DNA from: Nitratireductor kimnyeongensis
GTDB lineage: Bacteria > Pseudomonadota > Alphaproteobacteria > Rhizobiales > Rhizobiaceae
DNA length: 64,000 nucleotides
Direction: 5' to 3'
Assembly (NCBI RefSeq): GCF_019891395.1
Contig: NZ_CP078143.1
Coordinates: forward strand, 1,866,001-1,930,000
Positions 26,574 to 33,699 of the stretch are shown here, in pieces. The number at the start of each line of letters is the position of its first letter. Within the stretch, counting starts at the first letter, position 1. Under the pieces are notes generated by a model that ran no database searches, had not been told where the DNA came from, and was given only the letters and a program-made list of their open reading frames with translations. A program made the position numbers and the translations under genes.

Positions 26574-26589
26574 ACGTGAACGTAAACGT
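26574..26589. promoter_or_regulatory. Triple ACGT repeat, candidate operator of the acyl-CoA ligase gene
   Basis: ACGT occurs at 26574-26577, 26580-26583 and 26586-26589, an exact 6-bp period, ending about 31 bp before the TTG start at 26621. Repeated ACGT elements resemble operators reported for MerR-type LiuR regulators of branched-chain and fatty acid degradation genes in proteobacteria; that link is from memory and not tested. Confidence 0.4.
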
Positions 26590-26620
26590 TATAACTGGTT
26601 TTTCGTTCTGGGAGGAGCAG

Positions 26621-28516
26621 TTGGGAAAAAGCGCAAAGACGCCCGCCAAGGGTGATGAGAAGGCCGCGCGCACCGCTAAAGGCGGATCGGGCAGCAAAAC
26701 GTCAGCCAAGAAGGCGGCATCCACGGCAAAAAAGCCGGCCGCGAAATCGGCAGCCGGTTCATCAAAGAAGTCAGCACCGAAGGCAGCGGCTAAACCTGCG
26801 GCACCAGCCCGCAAGACCGCGCCGAAAAAAGCACCGGCATCCGGCAAGGCCAAGATCGCGCGGCCGTGGGTGGAGCATTATCCCGAGGGCGTTCCTGCGG
26901 AAATGGGAGACTTTCCCAACAGTTCGCTTGGCGAGTTGCTGGTGGATGCCTGCAAGAGCTTCGGTGATCGCCCTGCCTTCACCTGTATGGGCAAGTCGCT
27001 GAGCTACAGCGGCCTTGAGGAGATGTCGCGGCACTTCGCAGGCTATCTGCAAACGCTGGGGCTCAAACGCGGTGCGCGCATTGCGTTGATGATGCCCAAC
27101 GTGCTGCAGTATCCCGTTGCCATGATGGCTGTTTTGCGCGCTGGTTATGTTGTGGTGAATGTCAATCCGCTCTACACGCCGCGTGAGCTGGAACACCAGC
27201 TCAACGATGCCGGCGCGGAAGCCATCGTCATCCTCGAAAATTTCGCCCACACGCTGGAAGCCATTGCTTCGAAAACGTCGGTCAAACACGTGGTCGTTGC
27301 CTCGATGGGCGAGCTTCTGGGACTCAAGGGCCACATCGTCAATTTCGTGGTCCGCCGGGTCAAGAAAATGGTGCCGGCATGGTCTTTGCCGGGACATGTC
27401 TCTTTCAAGGAGGCGGTCAAGAAAGGCGCTTCCACAGGCTACAGGCCGGTGGAGATCGCGCTGTCGGAGAATGCCTTCCTGCAGTATACGGGCGGCACGA
27501 CAGGCGTCTCCAAGGGAGCGACGCTCACGCACAGCAATGTTCTGGCCAATGTAATCCAGAACGAACTGTGGTTCCGCAGCGCCTATATCGGCAAGGCGAA
27601 ACCCGAGGCGCCGGTGCTCATCTGTGCCTTGCCGCTCTATCACATCTACGCGCTCACGGTGAACGCGCTGATGGGCATGAAGCTTGGCGGGAACAACGTC
27701 CTGATTCCCAATCCGCGCGACATTCCCGCCTTCGTAAAAGAGCTGCAGAAATACGACTTCCACATCTTTCCGGGGCTCAACACGCTGTTCAACGCGCTCC
27801 TGAACAATGAGGATTTCTGCAAGCTGCCTTTCAAGAGTTTGCTCGTCACCTTCGGTGGCGGCATGGCGGTGCAACGCGCTGTTGCCGAGCGTTGGCAGAA
27901 GCTCACCGGCTGCGTGATATCGCAGGGCTATGGTCTGTCGGAAACCTCACCGGTAGCGACGGTAAACAGCTTTGCGGCAAAGGAGTTCACCGGCACGATC
28001 GGCTATCCGATTTCGTCCACTGACGTCGTCATCCGTGACGACAAGGGCAAGAACCTGCCCTTCGGCAAGGTCGGCGAAATCTGCATTCGCGGCCCGCAGG
28101 TCATGGCCGGCTACTGGAATCGCCCGGACGAGACCGCCAAGGTCATGACCGAGGATGGGTTTTTCCGCTCCGGTGACATGGGCACGATGGATGAGACCGG
28201 CCAGGTCACCATTGTCGATCGCAAGAAGGACATGATCGTTGTCTCCGGCTTCAAGGTCTTCCCCAACGAGGTGGAAGACGTGATCGCCAATCATCCGGGC
28301 GTGCTGGAAGCGGCGATTATCGGCGTGGAGGATGAGCATTCCGGCGAGGTTCCGAAGCTCTTCGTGGTCCGCAAGGATGCGAACCTGACGGAAGAGGACC
28401 TCAAGGCGTTCTGCAAGGAAAACCTCACCGGCTACAAGCGCCCGAAATATGTTGAGTTCCGCGACGAACTGCCGAAATCCAATGTCGGCAAGATCCTGCG
28501 CAAGGAATTGCGCTGA
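26621..28516 (+). CDS. fadD: Long-chain acyl-CoA synthetase (AMP-forming) with lysine/alanine-rich N-terminal tail
   Basis: 631 residues from TTG 26621. This start is chosen because GGGAGGAG sits 3-10 nt upstream and is otherwise part of an unlikely 22-residue extension to 26555. Residues about 1-85 are low-complexity Lys/Ala/Pro/Ser, like histone H1 tails. Residues about 90-631 are the ligase: the P-loop-like YTGGTTGVSKGATLTH, QGYGLSETSPVA, the hinge region GFFRSGDMGTMDETGQV with VDRKKDMIVVSGFKVFPNEV, and the catalytic lysine in LPKSNVGKILRKELR. It activates fatty acids to acyl-CoA, at the inner membrane in E. coli. The tail could bind DNA, acidic lipid or polyphosphate; none of this is shown. 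Confidence 0.9.
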   Translation: MGKSAKTPAKGDEKAARTAKGGSGSKTSAKKAASTAKKPAAKSAAGSSKKSAPKAAAKPAAPARKTAPKKAPASGKAKIARPWVEHYPEGVPAEMGDFPNSSLGELLVDACKSFGDRPAFTCMGKSLSYSGLEEMSRHFAGYLQTLGLKRGARIALMMPNVLQYPVAMMAVLRAGYVVVNVNPLYTPRELEHQLNDAGAEAIVILENFAHTLEAIASKTSVKHVVVASMGELLGLKGHIVNFVVRRVKKMVPAWSLPGHVSFKEAVKKGASTGYRPVEIALSENAFLQYTGGTTGVSKGATLTHSNVLANVIQNELWFRSAYIGKAKPEAPVLICALPLYHIYALTVNALMGMKLGGNNVLIPNPRDIPAFVKELQKYDFHIFPGLNTLFNALLNNEDFCKLPFKSLLVTFGGGMAVQRAVAERWQKLTGCVISQGYGLSETSPVATVNSFAAKEFTGTIGYPISSTDVVIRDDKGKNLPFGKVGEICIRGPQVMAGYWNRPDETAKVMTEDGFFRSGDMGTMDETGQVTIVDRKKDMIVVSGFKVFPNEVEDVIANHPGVLEAAIIGVEDEHSGEVPKLFVVRKDANLTEEDLKAFCKENLTGYKRPKYVEFRDELPKSNVGKILRKELR

Positions 28517-28522
28517 AACGTA

Positions 28523-28577
28523 AAGGCCCGCGCCCGGTTTGAATTGACCCTTAAAGTTGCGCGGGCCTTCATTTTCG
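28523..28577 (+). terminator. Terminator downstream of fadD
   Basis: Arms AAGGCCCGCGC (28523-28533) and GCGCGGGCCTT (28559-28569) form a perfect 11-bp stem with a 25-nt loop, followed by CATTTTCG. The loop is long but the stem and T-run 6 bp after the stop codon fit termination. Confidence 0.65.
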
Positions 28578-28591
28578 TGGCTCTGGCGTTG

Positions 28592-28740
28592 TGCGTGGTT
28601 CGACAAGCTCACCATGAGGGAGGATGAAGCTGGCGGGATCGGTGGCCACCGCTAGGAGCGTTTCATTTGCGTTGTCTCATGATCGGATTTCGCATGGCGC
28701 AACCAGCCACCTTCCTCATGGTGAGTTGTCGAACCACGCA
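28592..28740. repeat. Long inverted repeat, dispersed intergenic element
   Basis: The 28-bp arm at 28592-28619 (core GGTTCGACAAGCTCACCATG) matches the reverse complement of 28714-28740 except for one missing base. About 94 bp lie between the arms. A shortened copy of the core occurs at 53541-53563. It occupies the gap between two convergent genes, like REP/BIME-type elements of alphaproteobacteria. No reading frame is credible inside. Confidence 0.75.
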
Positions 28741-28772
28741 CCGCGTTGATGCAACGCGGTTGCCCTGATCGT

Positions 28773-29666
28773 TTAAAGCGCCACCCGCCCCTCCGCCGCC
28801 CTTCGAGCGAGAATGATCGCGCCGTCCACAGCATCGCCGTCGGCGGGTTTCAGGCGGCGGCGCACATCGGGCGAGAGCCAGGGCTCCAGCGGGCCTGAAA
28901 GCCCTCCAAGCAGCGTCACGCGCGGTGCGTTCTGGTCGAAAAGCGTGCGCACAAGCATGTCGATCTGCGCTGCTGCATTCTGCACGATGCGCCTGGCGGC
29001 GGCGTCGCCCTGATCGGCGTGGCGCAGCACCATGGGCGCGAAAGTGGCATAATCGGTTGCGCTTGCTCCGTCCATCCAGGCAACAACGTCTGCCGGATCA
29101 TCCTCGAAGCGGCGCATCACTTCGGTCAGAAGCGCGCTTTGCGGAATGCGTCCGTCATGGCCCTGCAGTGCGGCACGCACGGCATTGAGGCCGATATCAG
29201 CACCGCTTCCCTCATCGGAAATCGGAAAACCGTAGCCGCCAATGCGCAGATGCTTTCCATCCACGATGCCAAGCCCCACCGAACCTGTTCCCGCAATGGC
29301 GATAGCGCCATCGAGACCCGAATGCGCGCCGAGACACGCCGTGTCGCTATCGCTGGCAAAAACGATGCTGGCGAAGGGGTGCGATAGCGCCTGAAACGCC
29401 TCGATGGCCCCCTTGCGGCGCATGCCGGCAAGACCGATCCCGGCATGAATGCGGGCGATCTCTGCCTCGCCAAAGCCCGCTTCCTCGATTGCGGCGTCCA
29501 CTGCGCGCCGGACCGAGGCCCAGGCCGCTTCAACGCCGAGCCTCGTGGTGGCCGGGCCGGAAAGGCCCTGACCGAGCACGGCACCTGCTACATCCTCTAT
29601 GCGGGCCCGGCAGCCCGTACCGCCACCATCGACGCCGAGATAAAAATGGCTCGTCCCGCCGCTCAT
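28773..29666 (-). CDS. BadF/BadG-type ATPase, probable amino-sugar (GlcNAc/glucosamine) kinase
   Basis: 297 residues from ATG 29666, which overlaps the murA stop (ATGA); the frame is open to 29696. It has the ASKHA phosphate loops: YLGVDGGGTGCRARI at about residues 9-23, GAIAIAGTGSVGLGI near 115, and the EGSGADIGLNA helix. The family includes GlcNAc kinase, glucosamine kinase and MurNAc/GlcNAc kinase MurK, besides activators of dehydratases that carry a Cys cluster not seen here. Coupling with murA and the RpiR-type regulator suggests an amino-sugar substrate, phosphorylated on entry to GlcNAc-6-P or MurNAc-6-P metabolism. Exact substrate is unresolved. Confidence 0.82.
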   Translation of the reverse strand: MSGGTSHFYLGVDGGGTGCRARIEDVAGAVLGQGLSGPATTRLGVEAAWASVRRAVDAAIEEAGFGEAEIARIHAGIGLAGMRRKGAIEAFQALSHPFASIVFASDSDTACLGAHSGLDGAIAIAGTGSVGLGIVDGKHLRIGGYGFPISDEGSGADIGLNAVRAALQGHDGRIPQSALLTEVMRRFEDDPADVVAWMDGASATDYATFAPMVLRHADQGDAAARRIVQNAAAQIDMLVRTLFDQNAPRVTLLGGLSGPLEPWLSPDVRRRLKPADGDAVDGAIILARRAAEGRVAL

Positions 29667-30919
29667 TTCTGCAACCGCTCGATTGTCGCGCCGCATTGCG
29701 CCAGTTTTCGGTCAAGCTGCTCATAGCCGCGGTCGAGGTGGTAGACGCGGTTGATAATGGTTTCGCCTTTCGCGGCAAGCGCTGCAAGCACAAGGCAGAC
29801 CGAGGCGCGCAGATCCGTTGCCATCACCTGCGCCCCTTTGAGCGGCTTGCCACCCCGGACCACGGCAGTCGTGCCCTGTAGGGTGATGTCGGCACCGAGC
29901 CGCGCCAGTTCCGGCACATGCATGAACCGGTTCTCGAAAATCGTCTCGCGGATGAGCGATGTTCCGTCGACGCAGCAGGCGAGCGCCATGAACTGCGCCT
30001 GAAGGTCTGTCGGAAAGCCCGGATAGGGTTCTGTGGTGAGGTCGGTCGTGCGCAGCGCGCCGCTTCTCGAAACCACCAGGCCCCGGTCGCTCGGCCACAC
30101 ATTCACGCCCATCACCTCCAGCGCCTGGATCACGGCAGCGAGGTTTTCCATGCGCGCGTTCACCAGTTCCAGCGCCCCGCCGGTGATGGCTGCCGCCACC
30201 GCATAGGTCCCGGCCTCGATCCGGTCGGGGATGACGTGATGCGCCGCCTTCTTCCATTGAGCGCCGCCCTCGATGATGATGCGATGAGTCCCGGCCCCGT
30301 CAATCTTTGCGCCCATGGCGTTGAGGCAGGCGGCAAGGTCAGTCACTTCGGGCTCGCGCGCCGCGTTCAGGATTTCGGTTTCGCCGTGCGCTGCAGTCGC
30401 CGCCATCATTGCCGTCTCCGTCGCGCCCACCGAAGGTGAACTCAGGATGACCCGCGTACCCCGCAGCCCGCTGGCTGCACGAGCGACGATCAGCCCTTCC
30501 TCAATGCCGATCTCCGCCCCCAGCATTTCAAGCGCTTTCAGGTGCATGTCCACCGGACGCGCGCCGATGGCGCAGCCACCGGGCAGCGAAACCCGCGCCT
30601 CGCCGAACCGCGCCAGCAATGGCCCGAGAAACAGGACCGTGGCCCGCATCCGGCGCACGGTTTCATAGGAGACTTCGCAAGAAACCATCGCACTGGCGTC
30701 TATCGCCGCCGAGTGGGCGTTGCGCTTCACCGACGCACCGTAGAGCTCGGCGACCCTGAGCATGTTCTCCACATCTGATACCAGCGGAAGATTCGACAGT
30801 TCCAGAGGGTATGGGCTCAAAAGCGCAGCCGCGATCTGCGGCAGTGCCGCATTCTTTGCACCGGCGATGGCGACGGTCCCGTAAAGCGGATGGCCGCCTG
30901 TAATTTTCAGTCTGTCCAT
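29663..30919 (-). CDS. murA: UDP-N-acetylglucosamine 1-carboxyvinyltransferase
   Basis: 418 residues, the usual MurA length. It transfers enolpyruvate from PEP to UDP-GlcNAc, the first committed step of peptidoglycan synthesis, in the cytoplasm. Key residues are present: the Lys/Asn of [15 protein letters not shown] (about residues 20-24), the PEP/fosfomycin-reactive Cys in [13 protein letters not shown], and the Asp of [16 protein letters not shown]. The start has no strong Shine-Dalgarno. It is unusual in being translationally coupled to a sugar kinase and divergent from an RpiR/SIS regulator gene, which suggests a paralogue serving wall recycling. Whether another murA exists elsewhere cannot be seen. 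Confidence 0.93.
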   Translation of the reverse strand: MDRLKITGGHPLYGTVAIAGAKNAALPQIAAALLSPYPLELSNLPLVSDVENMLRVAELYGASVKRNAHSAAIDASAMVSCEVSYETVRRMRATVLFLGPLLARFGEARVSLPGGCAIGARPVDMHLKALEMLGAEIGIEEGLIVARAASGLRGTRVILSSPSVGATETAMMAATAAHGETEILNAAREPEVTDLAACLNAMGAKIDGAGTHRIIIEGGAQWKKAAHHVIPDRIEAGTYAVAAAITGGALELVNARMENLAAVIQALEVMGVNVWPSDRGLVVSRSGALRTTDLTTEPYPGFPTDLQAQFMALACCVDGTSLIRETIFENRFMHVPELARLGADITLQGTTAVVRGGKPLKGAQVMATDLRASVCLVLAALAAKGETIINRVYHLDRGYEQLDRKLAQCGATIERLQK

Positions 30920-30965
30920 GATCGCGGCTCCGAGAACGCCGAATGTCAGAGCGCAGTCTCTATCG

Positions 30966-31020
30966 GGGAATTCCTTTGATCAAGCCCATCTGGGAATATA
31001 TTATTCCATTTCTCAATTCC
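30966..31020. promoter_or_regulatory. Candidate RpiR/MurR-type operator in the murA / regulator divergent promoter
   Basis: GGAATA-TAT-TATTCC (30993-31007) is a perfect palindrome with 6-bp arms. Further GGAAT half-sites lie at 30966-30974 (GGGAATTCC core) and 31013-31020 (TCAATTCC). The 15-bp palindrome recurs with one change at 50816-50830 ahead of murQ, as does GGAATTGA (reverse complement of 31013-31020). RpiR-family proteins commonly bind GGAAT-type inverted repeats. The adjacent RpiR gene is the likely owner. Confidence 0.65.
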
Positions 31021-31083
31021 TACGGGATTCCCCTGAGGACGAAACTGTTCTAGCCTCGCAACAACGATCCCCGAAAGGAAGCC

Positions 31084-31944
31084 ATGTCTGTCCTGAAGAT
31101 CATCGACGCGCAGCTTGAGACCATGGCGCCGGCCGACCGGCAGATCGGCCAGTTCATCGTCGACAATCCCGACCGCGTGCTCAGGCTCTCCTCCGCGGCC
31201 TTGGCGGAAGAGACCGGCCGCAGCCAGTCGAGCGTGGTGAAGTTCAGCCAGAAACTCGGCTTCTCGGGTTATCAGGATCTGAAGCTGGCGGTCAGCAAGG
31301 CCAAGGCGCAGGAATGGCAGGTGCCGCCGGGCATGATCCACTCCACCATCGAGATTGGCGACAGCCACGCCACGATTTCGCAGAAGCTGATCTCAAGCAA
31401 GCTTCTCTCCATGCAGCAGACCATCGCCGCCAATCACGAGCCGGAGATAGCGCGAGCGCTTGAGTCATTGGATGCCGCGCGCCGCATTCACATTGCCGGT
31501 GTCGGTGCGTCTTCACTGGTCGCGCGCGACTTTTCCTACAAGCTGCAAAAGCTTGGCCGCAATGCCCTGCATGACAGCGACAGTCACGTGCAGATGGCCA
31601 ATGTTTCCTCGCTGGGCGAAGAGGATGTGCTCTTTGCACTGTCTTACTCCGGGACCAGCATCGAGACGGTGCGCATTGCCGAGCTCGCAAAGGCGCGCGG
31701 CGCGACTGTCATCTCCGTCACCGGCCTGCAGCAGAATCCGCTGATGCGCGTTGCCGACATTCGCCTGCACACGGTGGCCGACGAGGAACGGGTGCGCTCC
31801 TCCGCCATCACGTCGCGCGATGCGCAGCTCACTTTGATGGACTTCCTGTTCATCCTCATCCTGCAGCGCCAGCCGGATGCGAACGACTATGTCCACGACA
31901 GCGAAGCGTCGGTGTCCGCACTGAAGATGCCGGCGGCAAAGTAG
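31084..31944 (+). CDS. RpiR/MurR-family transcriptional regulator with SIS domain
   Basis: 286 residues. N-terminal HTH_6 domain (about 1-78: RLSSAALAEETGRSQSSVVK, FSQKLGFSGYQDLKLAVSKA) and a C-terminal SIS sugar-phosphate isomerase-like domain (about 120-255: IHIAGVGASSLVARDFSYKL, FALSYSGTSIETVRIAELAK). SIS domains of this family sense phosphosugars; MurR senses MurNAc-6-P and controls murQ. GAAAGGAAGCC precedes the ATG. It is divergent from murA and the kinase gene, and its probable operator is repeated upstream of murQ at 50.8 kb, so it likely controls both loci. Confidence 0.9.
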   Translation: MSVLKIIDAQLETMAPADRQIGQFIVDNPDRVLRLSSAALAEETGRSQSSVVKFSQKLGFSGYQDLKLAVSKAKAQEWQVPPGMIHSTIEIGDSHATISQKLISSKLLSMQQTIAANHEPEIARALESLDAARRIHIAGVGASSLVARDFSYKLQKLGRNALHDSDSHVQMANVSSLGEEDVLFALSYSGTSIETVRIAELAKARGATVISVTGLQQNPLMRVADIRLHTVADEERVRSSAITSRDAQLTLMDFLFILILQRQPDANDYVHDSEASVSALKMPAAK

Positions 31945-31948
31945 AAGA

Positions 31949-32941
31949 TCAGTAGGTGGCTTTGCGGGCGGTCTCGCTGGGGCGCTCACCGAAGGTCTTG
32001 CGGTAGTCGGCGGCAAAGCGTCCGAGATGGCTGAACCCCCAGCGCAGCGCTGTTTCCGTTACCGAAATTTCCCCTTGAGCATTTTCCAGATCGAACCGCA
32101 CGCGGCGCAGACGCTCAAGCGTCAGCGCGTGCATGGGCGAAAGACCATGCGTGCGTTTGTAGGCAAGCTGCAGCGCTCGTGCGCCGACACCCGATGCCGC
32201 CGCGATGGCGGTCAGGGTGATCGGGCGGTGCGCATTCTCCCTGATGAACGCGTCGGCCCGCTTCACCTGCCGCGGCGCCGCCTCGTGCCTTGTGTCAAAG
32301 AAAGCGGAGAGATTGTGCGGCTGGAGTCTCAGAAGCGCCTCGAGAATGCGCTGCTCGTGGAACGCGGCGCAAAGGTTCAGAACCTGCTTTTCGGGCTTGT
32401 TGGCGGCGCGGAACATCGCATTGACCAGATTGCGCCATGAAGCAAGCTCGGGTCGTGTGAAATCGATCACCGGATCGAACACCACCGGTCCCGGCAGCGG
32501 GCGCTCGCAGAGCTGCTCGGCGAAGCCCATGAACGAGGCTTTGGGGATCTGCACCAGAACCTGTTCGCACCCGGCCCACCAGCGCATGGAGGTTTCGCGG
32601 TCGGCATTGAGCAACGCCGCCCTGCCGCCATCGCTCAGAAACTCCTTCCGGTTGTGTTTGATGGTCGCGCAGCCGGAAATCGGCAGTTGGATCAGATAGA
32701 AGGTTTCGAGCGCGCCGGGGTCGATCAGAACATCGGCACCGTAGCTGATATAGTTGAGGGAAACGAGGAGGCCCGGCTGGTGGTTTTGCTCCGCGCGAAA
32801 CCGTCCGCCACCGACCACTTCCAGCCGGTGGTTGCAGAATTTCCGGGCAACCTTCTCCCGTGCACAGTCCAGATCGTCCGTTTGAAAAAGGGCGTGGCTG
32901 GACAACGGGCGGTCGCCCCACTCCTCCCGGGCGATCACCAT
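31949..32941 (-). CDS. AraC-family transcriptional regulator
   Basis: 330 residues. The N-terminal part (about 40-190) is the AraC_binding_2-like region found in FeaR/GliR-type regulators (LVSLNYISYGADVLIDPGAL, TFYLIQLPISGCATI). The C-terminal AraC domain holds two helix-turn-helix units (about 225-325: TLTAIAAASGVGARALQLAY, KRTHGLSPMHALTLERLRRV, GFSHLGRFAADYRKTFGERP). It is divergent from the cupin and monooxygenase genes, which are its likely targets, and the shared 162-bp gap contains two sets of direct repeats of AraC-site spacing. The ligand is unknown. Confidence 0.9.
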   Translation of the reverse strand: MVIAREEWGDRPLSSHALFQTDDLDCAREKVARKFCNHRLEVVGGGRFRAEQNHQPGLLVSLNYISYGADVLIDPGALETFYLIQLPISGCATIKHNRKEFLSDGGRAALLNADRETSMRWWAGCEQVLVQIPKASFMGFAEQLCERPLPGPVVFDPVIDFTRPELASWRNLVNAMFRAANKPEKQVLNLCAAFHEQRILEALLRLQPHNLSAFFDTRHEAAPRQVKRADAFIRENAHRPITLTAIAAASGVGARALQLAYKRTHGLSPMHALTLERLRRVRFDLENAQGEISVTETALRWGFSHLGRFAADYRKTFGERPSETARKATY

Positions 32942-32963
32942 TCCCGGAGTTTAGCAGCTGTTT

Positions 32964-33050
32964 TGGTTTCTCCAAGATTTGTCCTGGTTTCTCGCCAAAA
33001 CCGGTCTGTTTTTTTCGTTTTTCGGATATTCGGTTCAGTTTCCGGATATT
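32964..33050. promoter_or_regulatory. Direct repeats at 21- and 20-bp period, candidate AraC-type operators
   Basis: TGGTTTCTC occurs at 32964-32972 and 32985-32993 (period 21). CGGATATT occurs at 33023-33030 and 33043-33050 (period 20). Two direct half-sites separated by two helical turns is the normal layout for AraC-family dimers. The region is T-rich and lies between the AraC gene start (32941) and the cupin start (33104). Confidence 0.55.
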
Positions 33051-33103
33051 TTTCCCGATCGCTTACAGGCACCATGAAACTCCGTGATCAAGGGAGGAAA
33101 ATC

Positions 33104-33556
33104 ATGGAAAAGGAACTCGAAAAAGGCGTCACCGCGAACGGTGAAGGCTATGCCGGCAAGGAATGGAACATTCTCGGTCAGGTCTATTTTCCCAAGGCCA
33201 CCTGCGATTCCACCTTCGCCTTTGAGACCAACAGCGACCCGGGCCAGTTCGTGCCGGTTCATGTTCATCCCACGCAGGAAGAGTTCATTCTTGTGCAGGA
33301 GGGCGAGCTGGATCTGAAGCTCGACGGCAAGTGGATGAAGGCAAAGGCGGGCGATTTGGTGCGCATGCCGCGCGGCGTTCCGCATGGCTATTTCAACAAG
33401 TCCGACAAGCCGGCCCGCGCTCTCTTCTGGGTTTCGCCGGCGCGCAAGCTCGAAGCCCTGTTCGAGACGCTGCACAACATGACCGACCCGGAAGAGGTGG
33501 TGAAGGTTTCGGCCCTTCACGAAGTGGATTTCCTGCCACCGGAAGCAAACGACTAG
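33104..33556 (+). CDS. Single-domain cupin protein
   Basis: 150 residues from ATG 33104, preceded by GGGAGGAAAATC; the frame is open upstream but that part is antisense to the AraC gene. Cupin_2 motif 1 is at about 47-66 (PVHVHPTQEEFILVQEGELD), giving two His and one Glu as metal ligands, and motif 2 near residues 86-100 (GDLVRMPRGVPHGYFNKSD) gives the last His. Such proteins are small dioxygenases, isomerases or metal-dependent binding proteins. It is followed 143 bp later by a flavin monooxygenase on the same strand, so the two may act on one compound. Confidence 0.88.
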   Translation: MEKELEKGVTANGEGYAGKEWNILGQVYFPKATCDSTFAFETNSDPGQFVPVHVHPTQEEFILVQEGELDLKLDGKWMKAKAGDLVRMPRGVPHGYFNKSDKPARALFWVSPARKLEALFETLHNMTDPEEVVKVSALHEVDFLPPEAND

Positions 33557-33699
33557 CGCCAGGCGCTTTGGCCGGGTCCTGAAGGGAGCCGGCCCGAACC
33601 CGATAACAATCAAGGCCGGCAAGGGACCTTTGGCGACGTGGCAACACGCGGCGCGGGGAGGCGCGCGTCCAGAATTTGCCGGACGGGAGGAACGACAAC

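Noticed and set aside
28620..28713. Possible small gene or mobile element inside the inverted repeat
   Set aside because: No frame of useful length and no transposase-like sequence; kept as a repeat only.
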